Source of the DNA: Parietaria judaica
Taxonomy: Eukaryota > Streptophyta > Magnoliopsida > Rosales > Urticaceae
Assembly (NCBI GenBank): GCA_954871525.1
Contig: OX940864.1
Span: 1,854,001 to 1,918,000, forward strand
Direction of reading: 5' to 3'
DNA length: 64,000 nt
Shown here: positions 23,725 to 34,293 of the stretch, piece by piece
How the letters are laid out: each line of letters opens with the position of its first letter
Position numbering within the stretch: position 1 is the first letter of the stretch
Notes under the pieces: generated by a model
Databases searched by the model: none
Seen by the model: only the letters and a program-made list of their open reading frames with translations
Told to the model about the DNA's origin: nothing
Translations under genes and position numbers: made by a program

Positions 23725-24196
23725 GGTGACAAAAAATAAATAAAAATAAATAAATTCCCTTTTCTCCTTCAAAGCTCCTCAAAAGAAGATGCAAATCACC
23801 ATCGAACTTCTCTGTGGTACCACTACCACCCAATTCTTTTCCAAAAAGGCAGAATCGCCCACTTTTCTTCAAACGTTAGCTTTTGAACCCACTTCCGATT
23901 TGCCTTTCTCTCAGCGAGAAAGGAGTCGCTTGCACTCTTCGCTTCCTTCGAATGCCCGAAACGACGCCGCTTTTCCCATGAAACCCAGAACCCCGAAATC
24001 GATAAAAATTCCTTCTTTGAGCGATCGAAGTGGGAAAGAGACTGACTTGTCGATGAATTTGGCTTTTGGGATTTTTTTTTTTTTTTTTTGGGTTGCTCTT
24101 TGTGAAGTCATAATGATATACTATACGAAGAAGCCGACATGAAATAGACTCGACCCAATGAAAGCAAAGCAGAGCAGTCATTATACTGGAATTAAA
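23725..24196 (-). promoter_or_regulatory. ARF 5' leader and upstream region
   Basis: Upstream of the ARF ATG on the minus strand. Pyrimidine/purine-rich leader-like sequence reaches to about 24000. Open frames here have no domain and look like UTR sequence. A clear TATA box was not identified. Confidence 0.4.
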
Positions 24197-24205
24197 TATT
24201 ATATT

Positions 24206-24254
24206 GAATTAAATTAAATTAAATTAAATTAAATTAAATTAAATTAAATTAAAT
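24206..24254. repeat. (AAATT)n microsatellite
   Basis: About nine to ten uninterrupted copies of the pentamer AAATT. Confidence 0.9.
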
Positions 24255-24387
24255 TTACTGCCTCTAATTAATTGGAATAAGAAGAATAATGTAAAGTTGG
24301 AGAGTTAAATTTGGTGGGGATTGCATAATTTATGGTTGTGTCTTTTATCAAGTATTATCGACATATTGCCTCAATTATTTATAATAG

Positions 24388-24396
24388 ATTGTATTA
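24388..24396. repeat. 9-bp target-site duplication, left (ATTGTATTA)
   Basis: Exact match to 30853-30861. It marks the left border of the 6456-bp Mutator-like element. Confidence 0.9.
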
Positions 24397-24529
24397 GGGC
24401 TTATTAGGAAAATACTCAAGTTATGTCAAACTATTTAAAAGAATACTCAAGGTTTGAGATAATTCATATCATACTCATTTTAAACATATTTTTCCTAAAC
24501 TACCCCTACTCACCCTATCTCACTATCGC

Positions 24530-24888
24530 TCTGCAATTTGGTTCCTCTGCAATCGATTTCCTCGCTCACTCTTCCATGGCTTCCCTCTCATCGCCGACAA
24601 GCTCTCTCGACTCCTCAATCGCCGACGATCTTATCTCGAACCCTAATTGACGAGCTCTCATCGCCAATCTCGAATCCTCTGTTGAAGCGCGAATCATATC
24701 CCTAACTCTCTGCAATCGCTTCCAGAGAAGAGCAAGTGGAGGCCAGAGAGACTTTTAGGGCTTCCTTTCAGATTCGGACACCGTACTTGCCGAGCCTCGA
24801 GCCTCTGGAATTCGAGGTCTTCAATCTCTAATTCTTCTCTTTCTTCTTTTCTGTTTGGTGTAGTTGTGTTTGTATGAAGTAGCTCATA

Positions 24889-24919
<31 letters not shown>

Positions 24920-25320
24920 AGAATGAATCGTGACATTTTTTATGTCTTTTTTACGGTTTCAGATTCGGACGCCGTAGTTTCGGAGCTTCGAGGCACTGCA
25001 GAGGAGGAATTTGAGGTCTGCAATCTATAATCATTTGTTTTTTGTTGTTGGGATTGAAGAAGCTCTTGGCGTTTTTGAGTTAATAGATATACATACATAT
25101 ACATATATGTGTACGTATATGATTGTGTGTATATACACAGTTCGGATACGATTTTGAGCTATCTTTGGTGGTTTTTATCTTCTTCTCAGAAGCTCCTAGG
25201 AATTTGACAAGTATGAATCGTGATATATATTTTCTTACCGTTGCAGATCTGGGTGCCGTAGATTCAGAGCTTCGAGGCAGCGGAGAGGAGGAATTTGAGA
25301 ACTTTTATCTATAATCCTTT
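24530..25320 (+). pseudogene. Captured gene fragment with three repeated exon-like units
   Basis: After a coding-like start (ATGGCTTCCCTCTCATCGCC at 24576) there are three related exon-like blocks. Each is preceded by a polypyrimidine-AG acceptor: from about 24771 (ATTCGGACACCGTACTTGCC), from 24963 (ATTCGGACGCCGTAGTTTCG) and from 25247 (ATCTGGGTGCCGTAGATTCA). Blocks 2 and 3 end GGAGGAATTTGAG, with a block-1 counterpart GGAATTCGAG, and blocks 1 and 2 are followed by a GT. The preceding intron-like DNA is also shared (GAATCGTGA at about 24924 and about 25214), so an exon plus intron unit of about 290 bp was duplicated. Blocks 2 and 3 read SELRG(T/S)(A/G)EEEFE. The donor gene is not recognised. 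Confidence 0.45.
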
Positions 25321-25639
25321 TGCTTTGCTGGTTCGTGTGTTTGTTTGGTGGTTCAAGCTCGGATTTGCATTTTTTTATTTTTTGTTCTTGATGAAACTAA
25401 GGAAGAACAGAGATATATGTGTATATGCATATAAACTTATACATGTATATAGTATGTGTATACATGTATGAACTCAAATTAATGGAGGATTGAATTGTTG
25501 TGTGAATATTTTGTTTATTAGAAAATTTGTGCTTCGAATTGTTGATCAGATACGAGACACGACATGGTTACGACATGATGTAAGTCCAATTACGTGTAAT
25601 TACTGCTATATAATTTTAGATCGAGACTCATTCAATATA

Positions 25640-28600
25640 ATTATATATAACATAAGTGTAATTATATATAACTAGAATTACAAAATTGTAAGTGTGATTA
25701 CAAAAGTGTAACTCTAGTTATAAAAGTGTAACTGAGTGTAACTCTATTTACGCTGTGTAACTCTTATTTCAAATATATTTATAAGTGTAATTACAAATGT
25801 GAAATTACAGTTATGTAACTACAATTATATAAATATAATTGTAGTTACATAATTTGTAATTTGTAAATAAAAGTTACGTTAACGTAACTGTAGTTACATT
25901 AATTAAACTGCCATTACGTTTATGAAACTACACTTGCATAATACAATTACAAAAGTGTAACTATAGCTATAAAAGTATAATTATAGTTACATTATTTTAC
26001 AAAGAACTTCATAAAAGTGAATTTCATAATTATAGTAACATTAATATGATAGAGTTGCAATGAATAAAAAATACGTTAATGTAACTAAAGTTACATTAGT
26101 GTAACTGTAATTACCCAAATGTAACTTTAGTTACCTAAGTGTAACACTAGTTACCCAAGTGTAACTGTAGTAATCCAAATGTAACTTTAGTTACAAAAGT
26201 GTAACTGTAGTTACATAAGAGTAACTCCAGTTACATAAGTGTAACTGTAGTTACCCAAATGTAATTTTAGTAACTTTAGTTACATAAGAGTAACTCCAGT
26301 TACATAATTGTAACTGTAGTTACCCAAATGTAATTTTAGTAACTTTAGTTACATAAGTGTAACTGTTGTTACCCAACTGTTACTGTAGTTACCCAAATGT
26401 AATTTTAGTAACTTTAGTTACATAAGTGTAACTGAATTTACCCAAGTTTAACTGTACTTACCCAAATTTAACTTTAGTTACATAAGTGTAACTCTTGTTA
26501 CCCAAGTGTAACTGCAGTTACCCAAGTGTAAATGTAGTTACCCAAGCGTAACTTTAGTTACACAAGTGTAACTTCAGTTACATAAGTGTAACTGCAGTTA
26601 CCCAAGTGTAATTGTAGTTACCTAAATGTAACTTCGGTTACATAAGTGTAGCTCCAGTTACATATGTGTAACTCCAGTTACAAAAGTGTAAATTCGGTTA
26701 CAAAAATTGTTTTAGTACTTCCAAATAAATTCCAATAAAGAAAAATCACTAAGTGTAACTCCAGTTACATAAGTGTAACTAGTGTAACTTCAGTTACAAA
26801 AGTGTAACTCTAGTTACATAAGTACATAAGTGTAACTCCAGTTACAAAAGTGTAACTTCAGTTACATAAGTGTAATTTCAGTTACAAAAGGAGTTAAATA
26901 ATTGTAACTCCTGTTACAAAAGTGTAACTATAGTTACATAAGTGTAACTTCGGTAGTGTAACTCCAGTTACAAAAGTGTAACTCCAGTTACAGAAGTGTA
27001 ACTTCATTTACGATAATGTAACTTTGGTTACCATAATGTAACTTCGGTTACAAAAATTTAATTCCAATTAAATTAGTGTAACTTCAGTTACGATAATGTA
27101 ACTTTGGTTACCATAATGTAACTTTGGTTACGATAATGTAACTTCGGTTACAAAAATTTAATTCCAATTAAATTAGTGTAACTTCAGTTACGATAATGTA
27201 ACTTTAGTTACCATAATGTAACTTTGGTTACGAAAATGTAACTTCGGTTACAAAAATTTAATTCCAATTAAATTAGTGTAACTTCAGTTACGATAATGTA
27301 ACTTTGGTTACGATAATGTAACTTTGGTTACCATAATGTAACTTTGGTTACAAAAATTTAATTCCAATTAAATTAGTGTAACTTCAGTTACGATAATGTA
27401 TATTTGTTTACGATAATGTAACTTCGGTTACAAAAATTTAATTCCAATTAAATTAGTGTAACCACATTTACATTAGTGTAACTATAATGATTGTGGTCAT
27501 AGTATTACCTAATTGTGGTCATACTATTACATAATTTTATGTCACTATTTTTTGACAATATTTCAATTTAAATTCTTTTTTGTAACTCAAATTATGTGAA
27601 CTTATTGCTATGTACCTTTAGATGGAAACTGGATTAATATAATTATGTAACATAAGTGTAACCATATATTACTAGAATTACGAAAGTGTAACACCTGTTA
27701 CAAAAGTGTAACACCTGTTACAAAAGTGTAACACCGGTTACAAAAATTATTTTAATACTTCCAAATTAACTCCAAAAGCACTAAATTATTATTTGAACAA
27801 ATATATTGAAATTGTAACTCCGGTTACAAAAGTGTGACTACAGTTACAACAATGTAACTCCAGTTACAAAGTGTAACCGAAGTTACAGAAGTGTAACTTC
27901 AGTTACGATAATGTAACTTTTGTTACCATAATGTAACTTTGGTTACGATAATGTAACTTCGGTTACAAAAATTTAATTCCAATTAAATTTTTGTAACTTC
28001 AGTTACGATAATGTAACTTTGGTTACCATAATGTAACTTTGGTTACGATAATGTAACTTCGGTTACAAAAATTTAATTCCAATTAAATTAGTGTAACTTC
28101 AGTTACGATAATGTAACTTTGGTTACCATAATGTAACTTTGGTTACGATAATGTAACTTCGGTTACAAAAATTTAATTCCAATTAAATTAGTTTAACTTC
28201 AGTTACGATAATGTAACTTTAGTTACCATAATGTAACTTTGGTTACGAAAATGTAACTTCGGTTACAAAAATTTAATTCCAATTAAATTAGTGTAACTTC
28301 AGTTACGATAATGTAACTTTTGTTACCATAATGTAACTTTGGTTACGATAATGTAACTTCGGTTACAAAAATTTAATTCCAATTAAATTTTTGTAACTTC
28401 AGTTACGATAATGTAACTTTTGTTACCATAATGTAACTTTGGTTACGATAATGTAACTTCAGTTACAAAAATTTAATTCCAATTAAATTAGTGTAACTTC
28501 AGTTACGATAATGTAACTTTGGTTACGATAATGTAACTTTGGTTACCATAATGTAACTTTGGTTACAAAAATTTAACTCCAATTAAATTAGTGTAACTTC

Positions 28601-29020
28601 AGTTACAATGTAATTTGTTTACGACAATGTAACTTCGGTTACAAAAATTTAATTCCAATTAAATTAGTGTAACTATAATGATTGTGGTCATAGTATTACG
28701 TAATTGTGGTCATACTATTACATAATTTTATGTCACTATTTTTTGACAATATTTCAATTTAAATTCTTTTTTGTAACTCAAATTATGTGAACTTATTGCT
28801 ACGTATTTTTAGATGGAAACTGGATTAATATAATTATGTAACATAAGTGTAACCATATATTACTAGAATTACGAAAGTGTAACACCTGTTACAAAAGTGT
28901 AACACTGGTTACAAAAATTATTTTAATACTTCCAAATTAACTCCAAAAGCACTAAATTATTATTTGAACAAATATATTGAAATTGTAACTCCGGTTACAA
29001 AAGTGTAACTACAGTTACAT
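25640..29020. repeat. Hierarchical tandem array of the dyad GTAACTnnAGTTAC (20-bp unit, 100-bp higher-order unit)
   Basis: Well over a hundred GTAAC/GTTAC half-sites. The basic unit is about 20 bp and contains a near-palindrome (GTAAC, 4 variable bases, GTTAC) plus a spacer such as GATAAT, CATAAT or AAAAGT. From about 27000 the units form an exact 100-bp higher-order repeat ending in the non-dyad marker AATTCCAATTAAATTA. Marker positions 27061, 27161, 27261, 27361 and 27976, 28076, 28176, 28276, 28376, 28476, 28576 are spaced exactly 100 bp. The left part (25640-26950) is less regular, with CCCAAGT or CATAAGT spacers. No coding frame. The whole array lies inside the 9-bp-flanked MULE. Confidence 0.95.
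27480..29010. repeat. About 1.19-kb segmental duplication within the array
   Basis: A unique-looking block with ATTGTGGTCATA and TTTTTTGACAATATTTCAAT, followed by GTAACACCTGTTAC and AACTCCAAAAGCACTAAATT, occurs from 27480 and again from 28671 (offset 1191). The offset falls to 1171 further on, a difference of exactly one 20-bp unit. The array therefore grew both by small-unit and by kilobase-scale duplication. Confidence 0.85.
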
Positions 29021-29314
29021 GCTTATCGACTGCTTCGGCGCTCGTATTGAATTCTCTTCGGCCATGCTATCTGGCTTCTTCGACGACATTCTTCTGCGGC
29101 TTCGTCTCTTGGATCGAATACGGCTTCTCGGCTTATTCGAATCTTGTCTCGAATTCTTTTCGGCGACGCTCTTCGGCTTCTTCGACGTTGGTAACGAATT
29201 ATCTTTGGAGCTTAAAGGTTGGAATACCATGTAATAATATTTTGAGTGTGCGACGATGTCGATGATCCATCGGAGGCCGACATTAATGAACCTACACAAA
29301 ATAAGATTTTCCAT
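29015..29314 (-). pseudogene. Lys/Arg-rich coding-like fragment in the MULE
   Basis: A 99-codon open frame. The core is strongly basic and repeats itself: SKKPKSVAEKNSRQDSNK and, further on, SKKPDSMAEENSIRAPKQS, separated by an RSKRRSRRR run. GC content is above that of the adjacent array. Two degenerate repeats suggest a fragment of a longer repetitive protein. No domain is recognised. It could also be non-coding DNA that happens to be open. Confidence 0.3.
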
Positions 29315-30160
29315 TAAACTCGTGTAATAATATTTTTGTTGTCTAAGGTGAAATTTGATTATAATTTAAAAGTCGGGGGCTCTTCAACCCCTTTTGGGGT
29401 CGCTGCACGTTGTTCCCGACACGAATGATCATCTCATGGATGGAAATGAGCAGAGACACGTCTATTTCGACACAAAGAAATTTTATCGAAAAATAAAAAT
29501 GGAATACGTTGCTACAGTTTGTATAATTCTCAAAATATATGATCATTCATACAACTAACATATATAATTATCCAAAAGCTCATCTTCAATTTCGAAACGA
29601 AGAACTCGATCAGAATCCTCTTCATTTGGGGTTACATTCATTTACATGAAATACGGAATCATTTGGAGAATTATCCCAAATTTGCAAAAACGAAAGGAAG
29701 AAGATCATCAAACCTCTTGCGAATCAAACGACGAACGTAGCTTCGAAGCTCTGTGGCGGAAGATCACGGAGAAGATTATGCCAAGTCCAGCAAATCTACA
29801 CCATAGAAACTTTTGCTAATAAGTTTTTTTTTTTTTTGAGTTTGAGCATCTCAAAGAGACGAAACCCGCAGCTTAATCGCTCACTCTCAGCTACAATTGA
29901 GCTGAATACTAAACTCAAACAACCCGCTGCTACTCGCGTTTGACCGGAATCTACAACGAACCGAGAATTCACGTTTTCGCAATACCAGGAGTAGACATTT
30001 TAAAAATCCTTAAGTGGATGCCTTCACAGTGGAGCTAACCCAGTAAAGCACACCCAAATCCCATGAATTGTGGGAACCCACCAAATGGATCGACATAAAA
30101 AGCACCCTCACCAAGTGCCCATGTCGCCTAACTAAGCCACTCGCTCTCTGTTGATCGAAA
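29315..30160. other. MULE interior, no gene recognised
   Basis: Mixed AT-rich and moderately GC-rich DNA with a poly-T run near 29826. No frame of note. It may include intronic or UTR parts of captured DNA. Confidence 0.4.
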
Positions 30161-30720
30161 TCAAAAACCAAGACGGTCAAAGTAAGGAGCTTTGAAGAAG
30201 AAGCATGGGAGATTACCTAGTGGAGGAGCTGATGGGGGTGGAGGAGGGGGTCGGAGAGTGAGCGCGCGGGAGCTGGAGATGCGCGGCATGGAGTTGGGGT
30301 TGGAGGAGCCCTTCTTGCCGGGGTACCGAAGGGACGCCGACCGGTCGAAGGGGCCGTTCTGCTGCCGGAAGAGGATCGCGGCGGCCACGGCGTCCTCCAC
30401 CTTCTCCTTCCGCTCCGACCGGATCCGCGACCACCGGCTTCTCCTGGGCTCCGGTGCCACGACAAAATCGAATATGAATCCACAGGAAGATAACAAAAAA
30501 GATTCAAAATCAATGAAAACGAATTTTCTCGGCAGCCAAACAGCGCCAATGAATTTTCTCGGCGAATCCTCAAAATCAATGAAAACGAACCTGGAGAAGA
30601 TGATCGGCGAGGTAGTTTGAGAAGGAGAACCGTGGCTCGCCGCCGACCAGCACGGTGTCGTTGAAGGGGAGCGAGCAACAATGGCGGAAGAAGCGTCGAA
30701 CAAGGCTTGGCTTCGTCTTC
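30161..30720 (-). pseudogene. Captured GC-rich gene fragment (two exon-like blocks)
   Basis: Minus strand. One block (about 30720-30604) reads PFNDTVLVGGEPRFSFSNYL and ends at a possible GT donor. A second block (about 30460-30220) reads RIRSERKEKVEDAVAAAILF, then FRQQNGPFDRSASLRYPG. A shift of one frame then gives SLSDPLLHPHQLL instead of a proline run, suggesting a frameshift. The tract between them repeats ATGAATTTTCTCGGC-type sequence and is probably intronic. The right terminal repeat follows. The parent gene is not recognised. GC content far exceeds the AT-rich context, as is usual for exons captured by MULEs. The antisense frame at 30192-30620 is judged a shadow. Confidence 0.45.
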
Positions 30721-30852
30721 GAACGTGAGTAAAAGAAAATAGGGGGTATATTTGTCATAAAAAGCCCAATCGAGGTTTTCTTTAATTATAGCAAACATTT
30801 GAGTACCCTTTTAAATGGTTTGATTTTAATTGAGGGTTTTACTAATAAGCCC

Positions 30853-30861
30853 ATTGTATTA
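30853..30861. repeat. 9-bp target-site duplication, right (ATTGTATTA)
   Basis: Exact match to 24388-24396. Confidence 0.9.
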
Positions 30862-32983
30862 TTAATTTTGTTATTATTTATATTAATATTGAAGACCGGT
30901 ATCGGAAAATACCGGTTGAATATTTTCGAATCTGATTCTTCATTTTGACTTTTTTTTTTAAAATATTGGTACTTGTATTTTTTTTTTGTAGAAATACAAA
31001 TACAACTAAAGAGTTCGATTTTTTAGAGAAAAAAAAAAACTTAGATGCGAAAAATGTCAGTACATGAATTTCCAGCTTAATTATTTAAAAAAATTAAAAA
31101 ATTAAAATGAAAAGTTTGATTATTTTTTTTAAATAATTGAAATCTATTATATTCAAATTTGGAATTTGAAATCTCTATTCTCACCTGAATTCGAAAATTA
31201 ATGTCATAAATAGTTTCTTTTTTTTAAAAGCTGAAATTCCATAAAAATTCATATTAATTTTGCACCCCCCAAAAGTGAAATGATAATGCTCATATCACGT
31301 GTGAAAGTAGATTTCCAATTTAACATGGTGGTAAAACAAAGAAGGTAAATATATTTTGCATAATTATTGAAGATATTAATATATCAGATTAAGATATATT
31401 AAGTTGAGTCTTTAAAAAAAAAAAATCTAGCTGAAATTGATGTAATTAGGACATTCTAATTTTGAGAATTGCTATTCAATGTAAAAGGATAAAAGCATAA
31501 GAGAAAAACAATAACGCTAAAAATATGGGCAGAAAAAATAATGCTATAAAATTACAAGTGTATGTATTTAATACAAAGAGGATAAATAATTTAATGAACA
31601 ATACTAGGTCATTGACCAGGCACAGAAAATAGTACTGCATTTATGAGTTAAAACTCGAGCATTTATGCTTTCATATTTGCATAAATTGATTAAATGAATT
31701 TTAGCCAAATTTGGATATTGATGACTAATATAGTTGTACATTCATACATTGTATTGTTCGTCATTTAATGTAGAATATTATAATTAGTGTCCACTAAATT
31801 TTACAATTTGTGGATAAATTGATTATGCATAACTATGATTTATTATATTAATATGAAGCTACTTGCAATAATTTTCGAACTAAACTTTATTTCATAATTC
31901 TACTAAAACAAATAAAAAAATCATTGCATATTTTTATAAGAAAATCATTTTTGATTGATGAATTAGAAGCATAATATATCTAGATATTCACTCTTAAGAA
32001 TAGAGTTAATTTATAAATTCATAATAAAAAGTATTTACATATGTTCAGGAACTTTGATCATTCGTAATTTTGAGTCCCACTAATCCGGTACAATTTAGAG
32101 AACACATTCAATGCATAATTTTTTTTTTATAGAGTAATACTTTAAAATTTGCCTCAGTAGACCGGCTTAGATCGCTCGGAAAACATCTCCGTCGGTCAAA
32201 ATTTCATGATTGGTCTACGATGAACGAGTGTGTAAAATCAATTTTTCTCACGATGGTCAAAACGGGTTCGATAATTATAAAGTGCCTCTCTCTCCTCATA
32301 TTTTCTCACTTTGACTTTTATCTATATACGATCTTCCTATAAGTCCTCACATAACACTCCTGTAACTAGAGTAAAAATCTTATGGAAAATTATTTATTTT
32401 GTAACACTTAGGTAACATATCGTAATCACATACTAAAGACAACCTAAACTTTATCCCAAAACATGGTGTATTTTTATTGTTGTCATATTGACACTCAAAA
32501 TAAAACGGTCTTTGATTATTCACTCTATGAAGAAATTAAACTAAAAAAAGTGTTCAAACTCATAAAATAAAAATAAAAATAATAAAAATAAAGTGATGGG
32601 TTAGGAGAGATGAATTATAATAAATTAGAAGGCCAACAAAGTCACTAAGCCGCAAAAGGAGGATCTTCACATGTCATATCCCATGAATCCTACTTTATGA
32701 ACATAATTATACTCAAACCAAAAGTATACACCAAAATTAATTTTTAAATTATGTGTGTCCCTTCAATTCTTAAATCATCACTTTCTTAGCTAAATTAAAT
32801 TAAATTAAATAAATAATATTTACAGCTAGTGGGGGACAATTAAAGTGGATAAAATATGTAAATCCCAAATTTAAGTGTCCTCCTATAAAGTGTAGGGACC
32901 TCCAAACTTTACCTTATTATGTTCCTTAAAATCTCACTCCAGAAATATACCTTTTTTCCTCAACCCCTCTTTTAAAAAATTGA

Positions 32984-33019
<36 letters not shown>

Positions 33020-33578
33020 TAAAGTTTATCTACTTATTTTATTTAAATGTATAAAATACATATATGTATATAAAGGTTGTGATATTTTTCATTGGAATGG
33101 ACCACACTAAGTAATTCTTAGAATAGGAGGACCACTAGTGAAAATCCGATTATTTTCTTAGCCGAAAGGAGAAGTAATTAAAAAGACAAAGATACACGTA
33201 TAGAAGCTCTTTATGGCTCTTTGACTATCCAGAATATTAACAAAACATTTATTGTTGATATAATAATTATAAACTAAATATATATATAGATGTATGGTCT
33301 AATCTAATCTAACCCTAACGAGAATATACATACATTTATAGTTTATAATTATATCAACAGTTATGCTAATTTTATATCAACAATTATGTTAATTGTATAT
33401 ATGTACTTAGTACAAGAAAAAAATTCACAAAACTATTTGCTGTAAAATCAAGGGACCTTGTTGGCGAGTGACAGAGTCAGCCTTGTAATCCATGTGATAC
33501 TCGATCAACCGATATTTTTTTCACACTGATTTTGCGGCTTTGTGGCAAATTGTGGGGGGTCAATGTCTTCTTTGCCAC
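30862..33578. other. Gene-free AT-rich stretch
   Basis: No coding or RNA gene supported. (TAA)n at about 32984-33016 and several A/T homopolymer runs. Confidence 0.6.
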
Positions 33579-33586
33579 GATACAAG

Positions 33587-34285
33587 CAGGGGCGAAGCCA
33601 AAAATTATCGTAAGGGAAGGCAAAAATAATATCTAAGCGTCTCTTTGTAGGGTTGTCGTCATTAGAATCGGCTTTAAAATGAGGGGCTTAGAAAAAAATA
33701 AATTTTAACGCTCTTTAGCAATACAATTTGATGTATCACAAATGTTAAACATGTACTACATTATTCTATATAAATCTGAATGAAAAAAATAAATTTTAAG
33801 ACCCTTCACATAAATCCGTTGTTAATATATGTTAGTCTTAAAAATTAATAAACAAGTATAAGAATAGTTTTTAAAAAATTATAAAACCATATTTTTTTCA
33901 TTGAACTCGAAAAGATGAATTCGCCTACGAAAATTTAGCTAACGATGTCGTCAACAAGACAATAATGAGCACATCAATGAATCACTATTTTTTGTTTTCA
34001 ATTTTTTTTTTCTCTAAAAAAAAAATCAACACTAATTGCATCGTTTTCAAACCGAAGAGGCGTTTTCTTCCTCGTAAATTTCTTTTAGTTATTTACACAT
34101 GCAAAGATATCCCGAAAAACGTGGAAATACATGCGCAAAGTTTAGACAAATAAGCAGATCGAAATATAAAGTTATGATTTTCTAAGAAAAAATAAGTCTC
34201 TACTTAAAATTTTAGAGAGCAAACTCGATTTTTCGGGGACAAACTTATACTGGCAAGTACTAGTCACCAAATGGCTTCGCCAATG
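33587..34285. mobile_element. Non-autonomous hAT element, 699 bp
   Basis: The left end CAGGGGCGAAGCCA and the right end TGGCTTCGCCAATG are inverted copies of the common plant hAT terminus. The 8-bp flanks GATACAAG (33579-33586) and GATAGAAG (34286-34293) match at 7 of 8 positions. No transposase. The 62-codon frame inside has no domain. Confidence 0.75.
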
Positions 34286-34293
34286 GATAGAAG

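Larger units (their letters stand above)
24397..30852. mobile_element. Large Mutator-like (Pack-MULE) element with an internal dyad-repeat array
   Basis: The left end GGGCTTATTAGGAAAATACTC and the reverse-complemented right end GGGCTTATTAGTAAAACCCTC start inverted repeats that can be followed for about 115 bp (shared CAAACyATTTAAAAG and GTACTCAA-type blocks, about two-thirds identical by eye). A perfect 9-bp direct repeat ATTGTATTA flanks both ends. No transposase motif was found. The interior, left to right, is: a GC-richer gene-like segment with repeated exon-like units (24500-25320), AT-rich linker, a 3.4-kb GTAAC array (about 25640-29020), a basic-protein-like segment (29019-29314), and a gene fragment with splice-like structure on the minus strand (about 30161-30720). 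The preserved duplication with diverged terminal repeats implies one insertion event of moderate age, unless the array grew afterwards. Confidence 0.85.

Noticed and set aside
23789..24181. Overlapping open frames upstream of the ARF start
   Set aside because: They lie in the ARF leader/upstream region; no domain, and the homopolymer run near 24070 makes frames unreliable.
25640..29020. CRISPR-like repeat-spacer appearance of the GTAAC array
   Set aside because: The spacers are not unique, the units are simple tandem repeats, and the DNA is a plant nuclear genome.
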